NCBI GenBank assembly: GCA_900291925.1
Contig: UWYS01000017.1
Coordinates: forward strand, 440,001 to 504,000
Length of the DNA: 64,000 nt
Direction of reading: 5' to 3'
Source: Thecaphora thlaspeos
Taxonomy: Eukaryota > Basidiomycota > Ustilaginomycetes > Urocystidales > Glomosporiaceae
The notes below the pieces were generated by a model. The model saw only the letters and a list, made by a program, of their open reading frames with translations. It ran no database searches and had not been told where the DNA came from. Shown piece after piece: positions 20,621 through 33,400 of this stretch. Position numbers and translations under genes: made by a program. Numbering within the stretch: position 1 is the stretch's first letter; every line of letters begins with the position of its first letter.

Positions 20621-22058
20621 TGCTGCTTTGGAGTTGGGGTTTGTGAGGAGAAGGGCGGCGTGTTCTGTGTGCGGTATGGAAGGTGTCGGGCGATAGTGTG
20701 GTGATGGTGGTCAGAGCGGAAGACGTCCAGGTGCCATCGCGCATCGTCAACCTCCACCTCTCGCCTTTTGCTGGACCCTCCCTCGCCCTTTTCCCGAGAA
20801 AGAGCTCATCGATCTGCCCCACGAGCGTCGTGCTCCACACTAACTACTTGGCTCTTTCAAGCTACGTGCTAAGTGACAAACGCTTCACGTTCCGGCTCAT
20901 CCTTGTTTTATTTGAAGCGAGGATCTGTGACAACAGGGTCGTGGGTGGGGCCAACTTCTGTACGGGAGCAGAGAGGCCAGCCCGTCGTCGCCGAAACTCC
21001 GTCCGTCTTTCCCTTAGGATGGGTTCCGGCTGCACCTCGAAAGACGCCGCGGTAGCGCATTTTTGCGGCGTTGCGACGCAAAGGGGACGCCGAGGCTAAG
21101 GTGCCAGACCATCCAACGCTTGGATCGGGAAATCCCGAAGACCCGTGGGAGAGCAACACCCTGGCCTGGCCACCGCCCAACAGGCGGACAGCGCGAGGCG
21201 CGGCAAGGGGCTTATAGTGTACTGACCCCCGACGAGACGGCTGGCGGTTTCGAACGTTCTCGTTCGCTCGCTCGCTCGCTCAAAAACGGTCGGACCACCA
21301 CAACACTTGACCCCTCCCTTCACGTCCATCACGTCCATCGCACACATCGAACTCCCCCCCCCTTCCTCCCTCCCTCCCTCTGTCTTGCAGAGGCGACTAC
21401 TCGAGCTCCTACGCTCGCCGGCAGAAATCAACAAACCCCGCGGCACAACGAAGTCACGACGACCCTCGACCTCGACGTCCACCCACTCACAGACATTCTT
21501 CCTCACCGACCCCGCTGCCGCCGCCACGCTTCCTTGCCTTCTCGTCGGGTCGCTTCCGACGCCTACTCGGCTCTTCCGATAGCCCCGACGCAGCCGCAGA
21601 CGCACCACGACACTGATTTCGACCCTGGCTTAGACCGGCAGACAGCCTGCCTCGCTCCTCGTCGCTGCGACACGTACTGTACTGCCTCTAGCCGAGAGAC
21701 TACCGCCGCGCACGCGCCGCCTCGCTCTCTCGATAGAGCCGACGCCTGACCAAGTCAAGACGGATTGCTGCCGACGACACGGGAGTCTCTAAGCGTCACG
21801 CCGCCATCTCTACCTCGACAGACAAAGCATAGCGACCTGTGCAGAGAGCAGCTGCGCCAAATCTCGGAAAGACAGCCGATCAAGCGGCGCCCAGCTCTCG
21901 CTCCATCGCCATCCATTTGACTGCCCTTGAAACTTCTGCCTGACGGCAGCCACCCCCCGCCTTGCTCCAGCCTCGATAACGACACCAAGCTCAACATCAC
22001 AGCTAACCCTGACCGTCGGGGACCGCCGCCGCCGTCTCTGCCGTTGAGATTGCCCGTC
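20621..22058. promoter_or_regulatory. Divergent intergenic region (PRCC / 22059 gene)
   Basis: About 1.4 kb between two divergently transcribed genes. It contains a (CTCG)n-like tract near 21262-21280 and a long pyrimidine tract ending TCTTGCAG at 21383-21390, which looks like the acceptor of a 5' UTR intron for the rightward gene. No coding frame recognised. Confidence 0.4.
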
Positions 22059-25000
22059 ATGAGCGTCGCTTTCCCCGTCTTCGAAAAGGCGCAAGTCGAC
22101 CACATGGGCTTTGACCGTTCGCGCAACTCGTTCAGCGCCTCGATCTTTGAGTCGCTCGAAGGCGGCGAGCAGCATCGGTCCCTCTCCAGCTCCGCCCTCG
22201 ACCTCAACAGGGACAATGGCGCGCAACCTCCGGCGGCGGCTGCTCCTCCCCCGGCCGCCAAACCGCGGATCACTAAGCGCATCAACGCCCGCCTCCAGCT
22301 GGCCGCTGCTCTGGTCGAGGCAGACAATGAAAAGATCCTACAGCGAGCTCAGGACTGGCCCTCGCACCACCCGCGTTCGTCATCCGATGACGGCCTTCAG
22401 CCACCGCCACCGCCAGAGCCCAAACTGGCCAGCCAGAGCGCCATCTTTGCCCCGTACCGTGAGGACTCTGCCCCGCTTCTCCACCACACGCGCACCTTTA
22501 GCGACGCCAGCCGCCTCAGCCGTCTCATCGCCGGCGGCGGCAACAACGACGACGATGGCAACCGACGTCCCAGCATCGACTTCCTCGGCGTCGCTCTGCC
22601 CACAGAAGTCAGGTCGCAGAGCCGGGCCGGCGGCAGCAGCAGGATGCGCGCGCACAGCCGAGCAGGCAGCGCCCTGTCCTTTCAGAACGGTGGCGCGCCC
22701 CTCAAGCCGGGCGAGGTGGTCGTTGCTGAGGATCACGCAAGATCGGCCAGCGCGTTTGGCGCCACTTCGATCGCCGACGCCGGCGACGACGCCCTCAGCG
22801 GTTGGGGCGTCGAAAAATTTCTCAGCAAAGAGGAGCGCGAGAGGATCGCCGTCGGTAAGCGCAGCCGGGCCAACAGCGTCGCCGGCTTCACCATCGCACG
22901 CCCAGAGCACGACGATGGTGCCGCTTCGGTCCCTGCCGCTGCACCAGCAATCGGCCGTGCCTCGATGGACATGGATAGCCGACCCCATGTCATGCCGATG
23001 GCCGACCCGGGCGTCTCGAAGTGTCATGGTAGAGCGCGGTCCGAGATCATCGCTGCGAGCGGCGCCTCGTCGTTGCTTGACTCGCGCGCCGAGCTCATGG
23101 CGCGCATCAAGCTCTACCGCGAGAGGCAGGAGAATCTGTCGCCGTCGGAGTGGTCCGGACCCGGCCCGACGGCGAGCAAGGACGAGGTAATGGAGCACCT
23201 CCTTGCCACCTCAAACGCCACCTCTGCTGGCGCCGCTCAGACAGCCCTAGGCGACAAGAGCGGGGCAGGAGCCCTGGCAGACTCATCTCACTCGGTCCTC
23301 GATCGGCCAAGGCCGCACTCGAGATCGGCCTCTTTCTCCTCTAACCATATGGTCTCGTCCGCGGGCGCTCCTCCCGCCTCGACGTCGTCGGCGCTGGCCG
23401 AGATCGCTGGCGACAAGCTCGAGCAGGACCACATCCCGACAAGCAAGTCGTTCGAAAAGGAACGCGTCGTTAGCACGCGGCACAGCCATCGCCATCTATC
23501 GATCTTTGGCGTCACGGGCGACAACTGGTCCGACCAGGACCAGGACTCGGAGGCCGGCGACGCGACGGTCAAGTCGGCGACTGCCGCCGGCCCCCTCCCT
23601 TTGTCTTCGCTCGGCACCGAAATCACCGGTGCGTCACCCCCGAAAGTCGATGCATCCGTACCAGCAGCCGAGGCCGAAGCGGCAGCGGCAGAGGTAGCGG
23701 CAGAGGCACCCGCAGCCGCACCCGCAGCCTCATCCATAGCCACTCCCGGCCAGAGGCAGAGCCAGCTCGCCTACCCGTTGTCGGGCCCCCGACCTGCCTT
23801 TGCCCTGGCCACCTCAGACCAGCTGACGAAAGCCTTCGGACGACGCAATTCGGCCATCGTGCAGCAGCTGGATGGCAGCGCGCCCATGACCAAGGGAGAT
23901 GACAGCGGCGAGGAGATGGACATGGCCGGTATCGGGTCCTACTCGCGCAGTCAGTCTCGGCGCAACTCGCTGATGGCGACCGCCATGATGTCTTCCACCA
24001 ACCTCGGCGGCGGCGGCGAAACCACGGCCCAGCAGTTTCACCAGCAGCTGCCACCTTCACGCCCCGGAACGCCCGGCGGTATTTTCGCCTCGAGCAGGGC
24101 TTTGCCAGAGGATCCCTTCAGCGGCCTGCCGCTTGATCCTGGTCCGTACGCCGCTGGTTTCGCTGGTTTTGCTGCCACCAGTGCTACCGCAGTGGGGTCC
24201 GCAAGCCCGATGAAGGGCTCGGGCGCCTTCCCTGGCAGCCCATCCCATCTCATGTCGCAGCTGTCGATGATAGGCGAAACCGCTGCCTCTGCGCCTCGGC
24301 CGAATCGAGCCACCGCCGCCATGTCAACACGGCAGCTCCAGGCTCTGGCGCGCTCGACGACGTTTCCGGAGCATTTTGGCATGGGAGGCGGCCTCTACAC
24401 CGGCGTAGTCATCGGCGATGATGGCGAGGAGATTGATTTTGCGCCCAACGAGGATCCCGACTTTGCCGGCCCAATCCTCGGCCCGGAGGCGCTGGCCGAC
24501 GAGTTGGCGTCCCAGACCCGCCCCAACTTGCCGATCCAGCTAGGCGACGGGACGCCCGACCTTTCATCGGCCAACTGGGGCAAGCCGAAGAAGAAGTGGT
24601 ACCGCGCGTCTCGGATGAGCATGCTAAGCGTCGTCGGCGGTGGCGGCGACCGGCGGTCCAAGGATTTTGACTCTGTGAACCTCGACGATGGACATGCCGT
24701 TACGGCCGAAGGCACGTCCGCTGTCAAGGCTAGCTCGACCGAAGGGATCGACGGCGGCGAGCTGGGGGACCTGGGCGGCTTCTACAGCAACGACGTCAAC
24801 GCCGCCGCCGACGAAAACGACGACGCACCCCTAGGCATGCGACGAGACGTCTCGGAGGCCTACGCAAATGAGCCAGCCAGCGAAGTCTTCCAGGACATGC
24901 GAGAGGGCAGCGGCGCCGGCAATAACGACGACGTCGACGACGATTATATCAGCCCGCCGCGCAAGGGCCCGCTGCGTCCCCGCGGCCTCGAAGCGCGTTT

Positions 25001-27836
25001 GCCCAAGACGCTGATCATGCCGCAGCCTCTCCAGGGCACGCGATTGGCGCCCAAACTCCGCCTGACCGACGGCGGCCGGGGCGCCGACGAACGGCGGCAA
25101 AGCGGGATCTACGTGCCGGAAGGCTTCGTCCTCCACGACGGAAAGGGCCTTCCGCCGACGCGCAGCCTGCAGGTCACCAGCGCCAACGGCCCGCGCCCGC
25201 TCTTTGCCAGCAGCGGAGGCGACCAGCGCCTCGAAGAGCTCGTCTCCGACATCAAGACGGTCGAGGTCACGCGCACGCTCCACATCCCCGCCGCGGCACC
25301 ACGCGGCATCGGGCGCAGGGCCGGCGCGCCCACCACCGCCCTCTTCCGCAACCAGCTAGTGCAGCACGACGACGAAAAAGAAGGCTGGGGATGGGAGTTG
25401 GGCACGCGCGCCGACGAGGCCAAGATTCGACCAGATGCGCCGGATTCGGACGAAGAGGTCCCACTGGCCGACCTCAGGAAGCGCGGCCGGGCGGCCAAGA
25501 GGGCGGCCAAGAAGCTGGCCAAGGCCAAGCGCAAGCGCAAGCAGGCGCGGCGCGAGCGGAGGGCAAAGCGCGTGCAGGCGGTGGAGGCTGGCCGGCCGTA
25601 CGAGGACTTTGGCGTGGCCGAGCTGAGCCCAGACGAGGACCTCGACCTCAGCGACACCACCAGCGGCAGCGAGCAGACCGAATACGAGACCAACTCCGAC
25701 GAATGGGACAGTGCCGACGAGAAGCGGTGGGTGGACGAGAACAAGCCGGCCGGAAAGCTTTTTGGCAAGAGTCTGCTCGACCTCGCCGAGGAGCGCAATC
25801 AGGTGCGCAAGACCAAGGCCAGGTGAGTGCGCGGTCTCTTCTGTCCATTTACGGGACCCCGTCCGCCTTGCGTGCATGATTGCCCTGGCCGCTGCCTCTT
25901 GACCGTATCCTGACCACTACTTGACTTTTTCTGACCCCCTACCCCTCGTTGCCGCCAACACAGGTTTTACGGTCAAGCGCAGCTCGAAGACGAAGAGGCG
26001 TTCGAGCGCTCATCGGCGCTCCGCGTGCCCGGCGCCAGCGACGATGCGGCCTCCATCGCTCCGAGCATGGCCAAGTCGTTCCGCGAGAATCCTCTTGGCT
26101 ACAACGACACAAAAGAGCGTATGGAGGCCACGTTCGGCACCGACACGCTGTGGGTCCGGGAGATGGCAAAACGGCAGGAGGACGAGGCCAAGGAGAAAGA
26201 GGAGGCCGAGATCCGTCGCCTGGCCGAGGAAGAGTTCCGGCGCGAGGAGGAGGCGCGTAGGCAACGCAAGAAGGACAAACGCCTCTTCCGCAGCGGCAAA
26301 AGCAAGGAGCAGCGCAAGAGCGGGTCGGGGCCTGGAGGCAGCGGCGCGCCTTCAACGACCGACTCGCCGGCGCTGGGATCCTCGACCACCGGCTCGCGCG
26401 CTGTTTCGCGTAACGACGGCAGCGGCAGCGTCTCTCCAGTCCGCTTCAAGACGCCGGCCAACGCTCCCGTGATCGACCTGGACCTCGGCCTCGCCGGCCC
26501 GGGTAAGTCAAAGCGACGCCACAAGAAGAACGCCAACTCGGCCGCCGCCGAGTGGTTCGTCCAGTCCTCGGATGAGGAAGAGGACGAGGACGACGAGTCG
26601 AGCTCGGACGATGAGATGACGAGGCGTCAGCAGGCGATGCAGCGCGTGCGCCTCTCGAGGAACTTGACGGGGACCGTGGCGTCAGGCTCTCTCGCAGCCG
26701 AGCTCGCCAAGCATGGCATCAACGTCGGCGGCGACAGGGATGCGGACAACAATGAGTCGAGCGATGACGACGTCCCCCTCGTCCAGATTAAAAGGGCGGC
26801 GGCCGATAAGCGCGCTTCAATGGCACCGTCGATGTTGCTAAACGGCCAGGGCGGCGGCGGAGGCGGCGACGACGAAGAGTCGTCAGAGGAGGAGCTGACC
26901 CTCGCCGCGATCCGTGCGAGGCGACAGCAGGCGAGCGGCCAGCTCAATAAGCTCGACCTCGCCCTGTCGGCAGGAGGCGGTGCAAGTGGCGGCAAGGGCA
27001 GCGGCGAATCGTCTCCCGGCCTCAGCCAGCCCTCGAGCCTCGGTCGGTCGAGCGCCAAGGGCCTGCCCGGCTCCTCTTCGCTGTCGCAGGAGCTGTCGTC
27101 GATCTGGAACCTGCAGGTGGAGAAGCAGCGGGCGGCGGGGGCGGCAGTCGCTGACGACAACGACTCGGACGAAGACGTTCCGCTCGGCATGCGCCACCCC
27201 AACGGCTTTGAGGCGCTCCGGGCCGCCCAGGGTTCGGACGACGAAGACAACCGACCGTTAGGCGCTGCCCACCCGCAGGCGGCCATCATCGCTGAACAGG
27301 CCGAGCTGATCCGGCAGCTGCGTGCGGAAAACGACCAGACGCGGATGTCGATCGTTTCGCCGCCCTGGCCTACGATGGGCGGCGGCGGAATGGGCCAGTT
27401 TGGCGGGAGCATGCCGTCGATGATGAACATGAACATGGGGATGGGGATGCCCATGGGCATGGGCGGCGGTGGTGGAGGGGCAGCAAGCACGCTCTGGTTC
27501 GGCGGCGGGGTGGGCGCACCCGCCGGATCAATGATGGGTCTGGCCCACTCGCACCATCACTTGCCAAACCCGGCACCGGCCATCAACATCGACGCCGCCT
27601 CGCCGCACACTGTCACCGGCTACCTCCCCCCGCCCGGCGAGGATACCCCGATGTCGATGCCTATGCCGATGCCGATGCCGATGGCTCCTCCGTCGGCCAT
27701 GGGCATGATGCTCGACCCCAAGGCCTCGACGATCCTCAATTGGAGGACTCAGGTGCCCGCCGATGCTAGTGGAGGAGCACCGACGCCGACAGGAAGCGGA
27801 TCGACATCCACTTCGGCCATCAACTCGCAGCACTAG
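22059..27836 (+). CDS. Large acidic low-complexity protein with repeated SD(E/D)-VPL motifs, unknown
   Basis: Two exons, 22059-25822 and 25964-27836, 1878 residues; the intron 25823-25963 (141 nt) has GTGAGT and CACAG borders and restores R-FYGQAQ. I start at the ATG before SVAFPVFEKAQ; the frame is open to 21927 but that part reads like leader sequence. No known domain is recognised. Visible parts: an N-terminal motif (FDRSRNSFSASIFESLEGG), many Ser/Arg phosphosite-like clusters (SRSQSRRNSL), a basic coiled segment near residue 1150 (KRGRAAKRAAKKLAKAKRKR), and a helical charged stretch after the intron (DTLWVREMAKRQEDEAKEKE). A Met/Gly/Pro-rich tail with MPMPMPMP is encoded at 27655-27690. 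Short motifs of the form SDEEVPLADL, SDDDVPLVQI, SDEDVPLGMR, DDAPLGMRRD and SSEEELTLAAIR recur at about residues 1130, 1522, 1656, 921 and 1562. Mostly disordered; a scaffold or signalling adaptor is only a guess. Confidence 0.7.
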
Positions 27837-28452
27837 AGAGGGGCGACGACGGATAGAGAGGTGGGACAGCATTCATGGGATCACTAACAGCAAATAACAA
27901 TATGGACGATCTTCTTTCGCGCTTTCTCCCGTCTTTGTCTCCTGGTTGCTCGAGGCGGTCTGTGAGCGAGGTATCGCTGACCGTGAGTGGACGTGATCAC
28001 TGGGTCGCAACGGCGGCATTACGGTTACCTTACTTTTGTCGTGCAACTTCAACGCAGACGATTGCAGACGATTGCAGATAGACGAGCTTTTGGTTACGGC
28101 TAGCGTTGAATTGAGGGTACGAAGGTCGCACGGCGAATCGACCATGGGTGATGAGGAACGGATGAACGGGTCGGGAAGGTATGCGAATGGATCTATTATA
28201 CATATGCGTTGCGAGATAGGACTCGGAAAGGACTAGCAAAGGTGATTTGTACATGTGTTGGACGGTCGGTGAATATGCGAAGAGAGGTGTAACAAGGTGC
28301 AAAGCATGTTGCTATGCGATAGGACGAAGGTGATGGTAGGGACTGTTACGAAGGAACGGGTGACATTGTGAAAGAGAGCGAGGCCAAGGCGCGCGCGATG
28401 GAGAAAGAGGCTCAATGGTCAAGGGTTGCGGGTGTTGGTCAGAGGTTGTACG
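27837..28452. other. Convergent 3' flanks
   Basis: Two genes end towards each other across about 600 bp. No further gene or RNA seen. Confidence 0.45.
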
Positions 28453-30451
28453 CTACGAAGGGCGTACCGAGAGGTCAATCTCTTCGTAGTACGGATCGAC
28501 GTCGGAAACTTGATGTATCTCTGAAGAGCTGAGGTGCGGACTGGTTTCCGGACTGCCGACTCGAGTAGCCTCGCCCGAGTTGGGACCAGACGAGCCGTTG
28601 CTGGGGTAGGGGTTATCGCTATCCGACCAGGAAGCTTGGCCCACCTCGCGCGGTCGGTGGAGTCTTGGATTGTATCGAATCGCGATGGTCGCGTCGTGCG
28701 GTTCGACGTAACGATGCGGAAGCGTTCCGTCGATCTTTTCATCGAAACGAAGCGCACCGCGACCGCCACCTCGAGGGGGATTCGAGCCGTCAATGATGAT
28801 TCCGCTGGTACGACGAAGACGGAGGGACTCGCGTCGGTGATGCTTGGTCTTCTTGATGTCCGCACCGTAGCCGTCGTGATGGCGGCCATGATGACGGCAG
28901 CATCCCTGCGATGGCGTCTCGCAGCAGATGTCGATGCAGTGCGACTGCCACTCTTGCTTCGTCGGGCTGTCGTCGTGCGAAGTCTTGAGTCGACCGAGCT
29001 TCTCGTTGTCCTCGTGCAAATGGACGCTGTATTTGAGCGGTGATGCTGCGACGTCCTTTTGACTGTCCTGGTCGCCATGGCTGGCGTCGACGCCGGGCGG
29101 CGCATCGAGGTCTCGGTCCTCGTCCTTTCCATGCCATACGATCTTGCGAGAAAAATAGCCCTCAAGGTGAAAGAAGAAGACGAGCGGCCATGCGATCATC
29201 AGGAAGATGGTCAGGACGGTAGCGAGATTTCGGATCGGCTGCGAATCGAGCGCGTCCGCTATCGACTTTGTGGCGATGCAGAATCCGACGTTGGGAAAGA
29301 TGAAAGCCCACCAGGCCAGGACGAAGGTCATGTGGCTCGGATGTTGAATCGTTCCGATGACGATGCTGACCAGTGCAAAGCAAAAGAACCACGCAGCTAG
29401 CAGCCACAGGAAGATGGCACCGGTGATCGCGATGAGCACGAGAAGGGTGGCGACTTGGTCGCGTGGGATGTTGGCGATCCCTTGTTCTGGCAGGAAACGA
29501 GACGATTCGCGCGCCATGCCGATGATGGCTAGCGCGGTGAACGACGGTGGACCGGCGCACATGAAGAGTCCCGGTCGGTGGTTGACGTGCGGCAGGCCGA
29601 CCGTCATGAGGCGCATGAAGAGGATGGCGTACATGAAGCAGCTGAAGGCGAAGCCGAGGCCCTGGAAGCATGAGCCGGCTGTGTGAGCAAGCAAGGCGAC
29701 GAACGGGGTGGAAGGTTAGCGAACAGGTGGTGAGCGCGGGAATCACAATACGGGAGGCAATGATCGGTGTGACGACCTTGAGTACACTTACCGATGGCTA
29801 ACTCGAATGCTCTTGCTGGCGGCTGCGTGGGGATGACGGCATTAGCCACCGTGCCAACGAGCATGGACGGAAAGATGGGGAGCACCCATCCGGGCATCAT
29901 ATTGGACAGCTTCTGCTTTCCCTCTTTGAAGAAGTGGCAACGATGGCGCGGCGATGGAAATTGGTTCCGAGTCAGCATGCATATCCAGCACCTATACCGC
30001 CCTGCCTCTGCCACTCACCATTCCATAGGAAAAAGTACGAGACAAAGCTCTGGACGAGCGCGACGCAGGTATACGTCCAGAAGAAGACCAACATCATCGT
30101 CGACTTTGTCTCACCGCCATCTCGACCGACGACCGTTGCCGATCCATTGACGACCGTAGCGAAGGCGAGGATGGCCGGACCGACAAAGACGCTCTCGAGA
30201 GGGTGCTTGAGGACGCCAACGACGCTCGCTGCGCCCGATGCGAAGCGGAGCACCTGCATCGCCGTGACACCAAAGACGAGGGCGAGGTTGCAGAAAAAGA
30301 GGACTCGACCGATGTACTTGAGTTCCTGCAGCTCCATGGCGTTGTTCATGAGCACAAGGGCTAGACCGCCCGTCGACATCGGAAACGTGTACCACGCCAG
30401 CGTGAAGTGTGGCAGACGGTGGGTCATGAAACTGTAGCTGGTTGACGACAT
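28453..30451 (-). CDS. SLAC1/TDT-family anion transporter (Mae1/Ssu1-like)
   Basis: Three exons, 30451-30019, 29923-29792 and 29678-28453, 596 residues; introns 29924-30018 and 29679-29791 have GTGAGT and GTAAGT donors and join in phase as LWN-EGKQKL and LAI-AGSCFQG. Starts MSSTSYSFMTHRLPHFTLAW. The N-terminal ~370 residues form about ten hydrophobic segments (for example HFTLAWYTFPMSTGGLALVL, GWVLPIFPSMLVGTVANAV, FSCFMYAILFMRLMTVGL), the pattern of voltage-dependent anion channel-like transporters. Members export sulfite (Ssu1) or import malate (Mae1) at the plasma membrane. The substrate cannot be told here. The last ~200 residues are hydrophilic, with a His/Cys-rich patch (CCRHHGRHHDG) that could bind metal, and acidic ends. 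It is transcribed away from the YHM2 carrier across a 4.4 kb gap. Confidence 0.82.
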
Positions 30452-33400
30452 GGTGGCTGTGACGATGGCGGCTGCAGCGACAGCGACAGCGCAGACGCAG
30501 CGAAGATCTGCTGATTGGCGGGTGGGCGGGTATCAAGAGGTCGAAAGGGATGCGTCGCCAAGGGACGAGAGGTGCAGGGCGAGGAAGGCGAGCAGGCTGT
30601 AACGCGCAAATTGACAGGCAGGCTCGGATCGCAAAGTCCAAGGTGGTGAGCGATAAACAACAAGCAACGAGGCAAGCGATAGCAGTCGGTCTGGACGATG
30701 TTGGTTGGTGTGGTCTCTTGTCAAGGAGTCGAAAGCGCCGTCGGAAATAAAGGTGAGAGGGAGGGAGGGACCGACAGGCCTATCATAGATGGGAGAGGGC
30801 GGTGGGGCCGTGACCATTGCAGCAGTCCCTTCCACCCTCCCTCTTATATCCTATCGAACTAAGAAGGCACACGCACGCACCAGGTTAGCGTCCAGCGACC
30901 CGACTAGTGGTACACGTTGAGTCTGTGGATGAGCCCACCCCGCGACGCCCCGATGCGCTGGCGTAAGAAGCCGCGATACCCACCTGCACTGCTGAAGCCG
31001 ACATGCATCCATATCCGGGTGAGCAGGCAGCTGATGAGGACAATCGGGAAGTGTCGATCCCACCAACGCTTCGGGAAACCCACCTTCCGCCGTAGTCTGA
31101 GCTTGGCAAGGGCGGAAGCAGAGCTAAATATCCACCTTTCCCATGGCAAGCTTTCCAGAAGGGCAGGGGAGAGCATATCTAGCCTCAGCGTTCCAAGATG
31201 CGCTCATGGGTACGCTCTAGGCTTTTGAGCTAGCTGGTGAGAACCGGGGCACCCAAAGGAGGGTGGCGAGGTACAGGGTCGTTGATGGCCAAGTTTCAAT
31301 ATAGGTAGTCAGCTAAATCTTGCAAGTATGCGACACGAGCTGCATCGATCTTGCGGTTCGAACGCTTTCATCTGGAGTGAAGTAGAAGAGAATGCGATGC
31401 ACAGATAAGGGAAGCGATGCACGAGATGGCCGCCATGGGTGGGCAGAGGGACAGGAACCCGCCACGACACAGCACCTGGGAGAGATGAGGAGGTGTTGGA
31501 CGCCGTCCCTTGTACGTACAGTGCTGTAAAAGACGCCGTGGAGTGGGAAGGCGTGGGAGCGTGAAGCTTGCTCCCGATGGGACAAGGGGCTGTCGGGGTG
31601 TACAGGACAGGGTCACAATAGTGCCAGCCAAGGGCGACGCCAAGTCTGGGCGGTCAGGTAAGGGGGTTAGCGGCGCCGCTGCTGCTGGAAGTAAGGATAA
31701 AGTAGCTGCCCGTTGCGACCCAGCGGATTCAGAATGTCAGGGCTGCACGTACGCCGCATCAGTCATCACAGAGCGAGAAGCGATGCCGTCCGCGCTGCGT
31801 GCAAGGCGGCGGCGGCGGCGGCGGCGCAAGAGGTTCAGGTTGGAAGCCAAAGTCAGAAAGAGGTAGTAGCTTAGCCTACTCTTGCCGTTGCCGCCAACCT
31901 AAGTGGTCAGGGGAGTGGGGAGATTGCGTCTGGGTTTTGTTGGGTAAGACCATTGTTCCACTCTGCTGGAACGGAGCGGTGCATCCGACGAAATGACGGC
32001 GAATAAGGGCTGGACCACCGGCTTGCTGGACTCGGAGATTTATCGTGGAGGCCTTCGGCGAATGCCGCATGTCCGCTTCCTTTGCGGGCCTTGGCAGAGA
32101 AGCAAGCAAGCAGATGCCAGAGTACTCACACCTGTACTGTACGTGCTGTGCTGCAGAAGCCAGAGGGCACATCCCTCGGCCGACGCTTTTCTTCCGGAAG
32201 AATGGCGGTTACCTGGCATGATGATCGCCTGTTGTCCTCTTTATCGCGAGAGACGGCTGCGCATGTCAAGGGGTTGATCTGGATCAGAGGCACGATGTGA
32301 GCGATGGCTTGCGCCAGGTTGATTCGAGGGTTGAAGAGAGGCTTTGTACGCCCGTGCAGCCGTACAGCACGAGCTACTTAGCTTCTGTCACATTATTTCT
32401 CTGTAAGCACGAGCTTGGCACCCTCTTTCATCTGCAGCGTGCACAGCCCACCGTGTGTTGTTTCGCCCCCACCCTCTCGGGTGATTTATCAAAGAGGGTC
32501 CCCGCCACCACAAAGAAGGGCGAGGAAGCGGCATTGTGATGCTTTTTGCAATCTCTATCACGAACCCAATCAACCGTGAGACAGTCGATAAGGTATCGGC
32601 GAGCAGACGTTAGCTCGTCGCTCGCCATTGCAGCATCGGAAGCGCCGGCTGCTCTACAGGGTGGCGGGGCGATAAGAGGCACAGGCCGCACACTACATAG
32701 CTTCAGCGCCGCCATCATCGAGCGTTGCTGACAGTGTGCTCCTCTCCTCAACGCGTCTAGTTGGTCCAAACAGGTACTTACTACTACGTGAGACCGAACC
32801 CAAGAACCCACTAACGCCCTGCCAAGGCACGCCAAGTTATGGTCGATTCGTACGTACAGTACGCGTATGTTTCTTGCTTCTCTAGACAGCACCGCACTGT
32901 ATGTACACAGGCTCGGACGCGCCGTTATCAGTTACCTGTGTTGCTGCGCGATATCCCAAAAAAAACGTACTGTAGGCAAGGGTAAGATGGGCTTCGCTGT
33001 CACCGACGCCAAGACCCGGCGCCGCAACGGCACAAGGGCCGAAGGGCGCTCAACGTCATCTTGGTTGTTCCTTGCACTACCTCCAGCGCGACCATCTTTG
33101 TCGTCGTGCAAGTCCGAGGTAAGGAGTTGCACTTCCGCACCAGCCGTACTCTACCTTTACGGTACATGCGCTTGCTTGACTACAGCTACTTATCATCGCT
33201 ATCGGCTTTCCTCCCGCCACGCCGACGGGTTCTGAGAACGTGACTTGCTCAACAGGGCACGTGCGTACTTCTTTTGAGGCATGGATTACAAAGCGCTCCA
33301 TCCTACTCCCACAAACAGGTGCAGGCTCCCCTTGCCGTCGGCAGATGCCGTCCCTGTTCTTTTCTTTCCTACCAAGACTCAGCTCTGACTGAAGCGAGCG

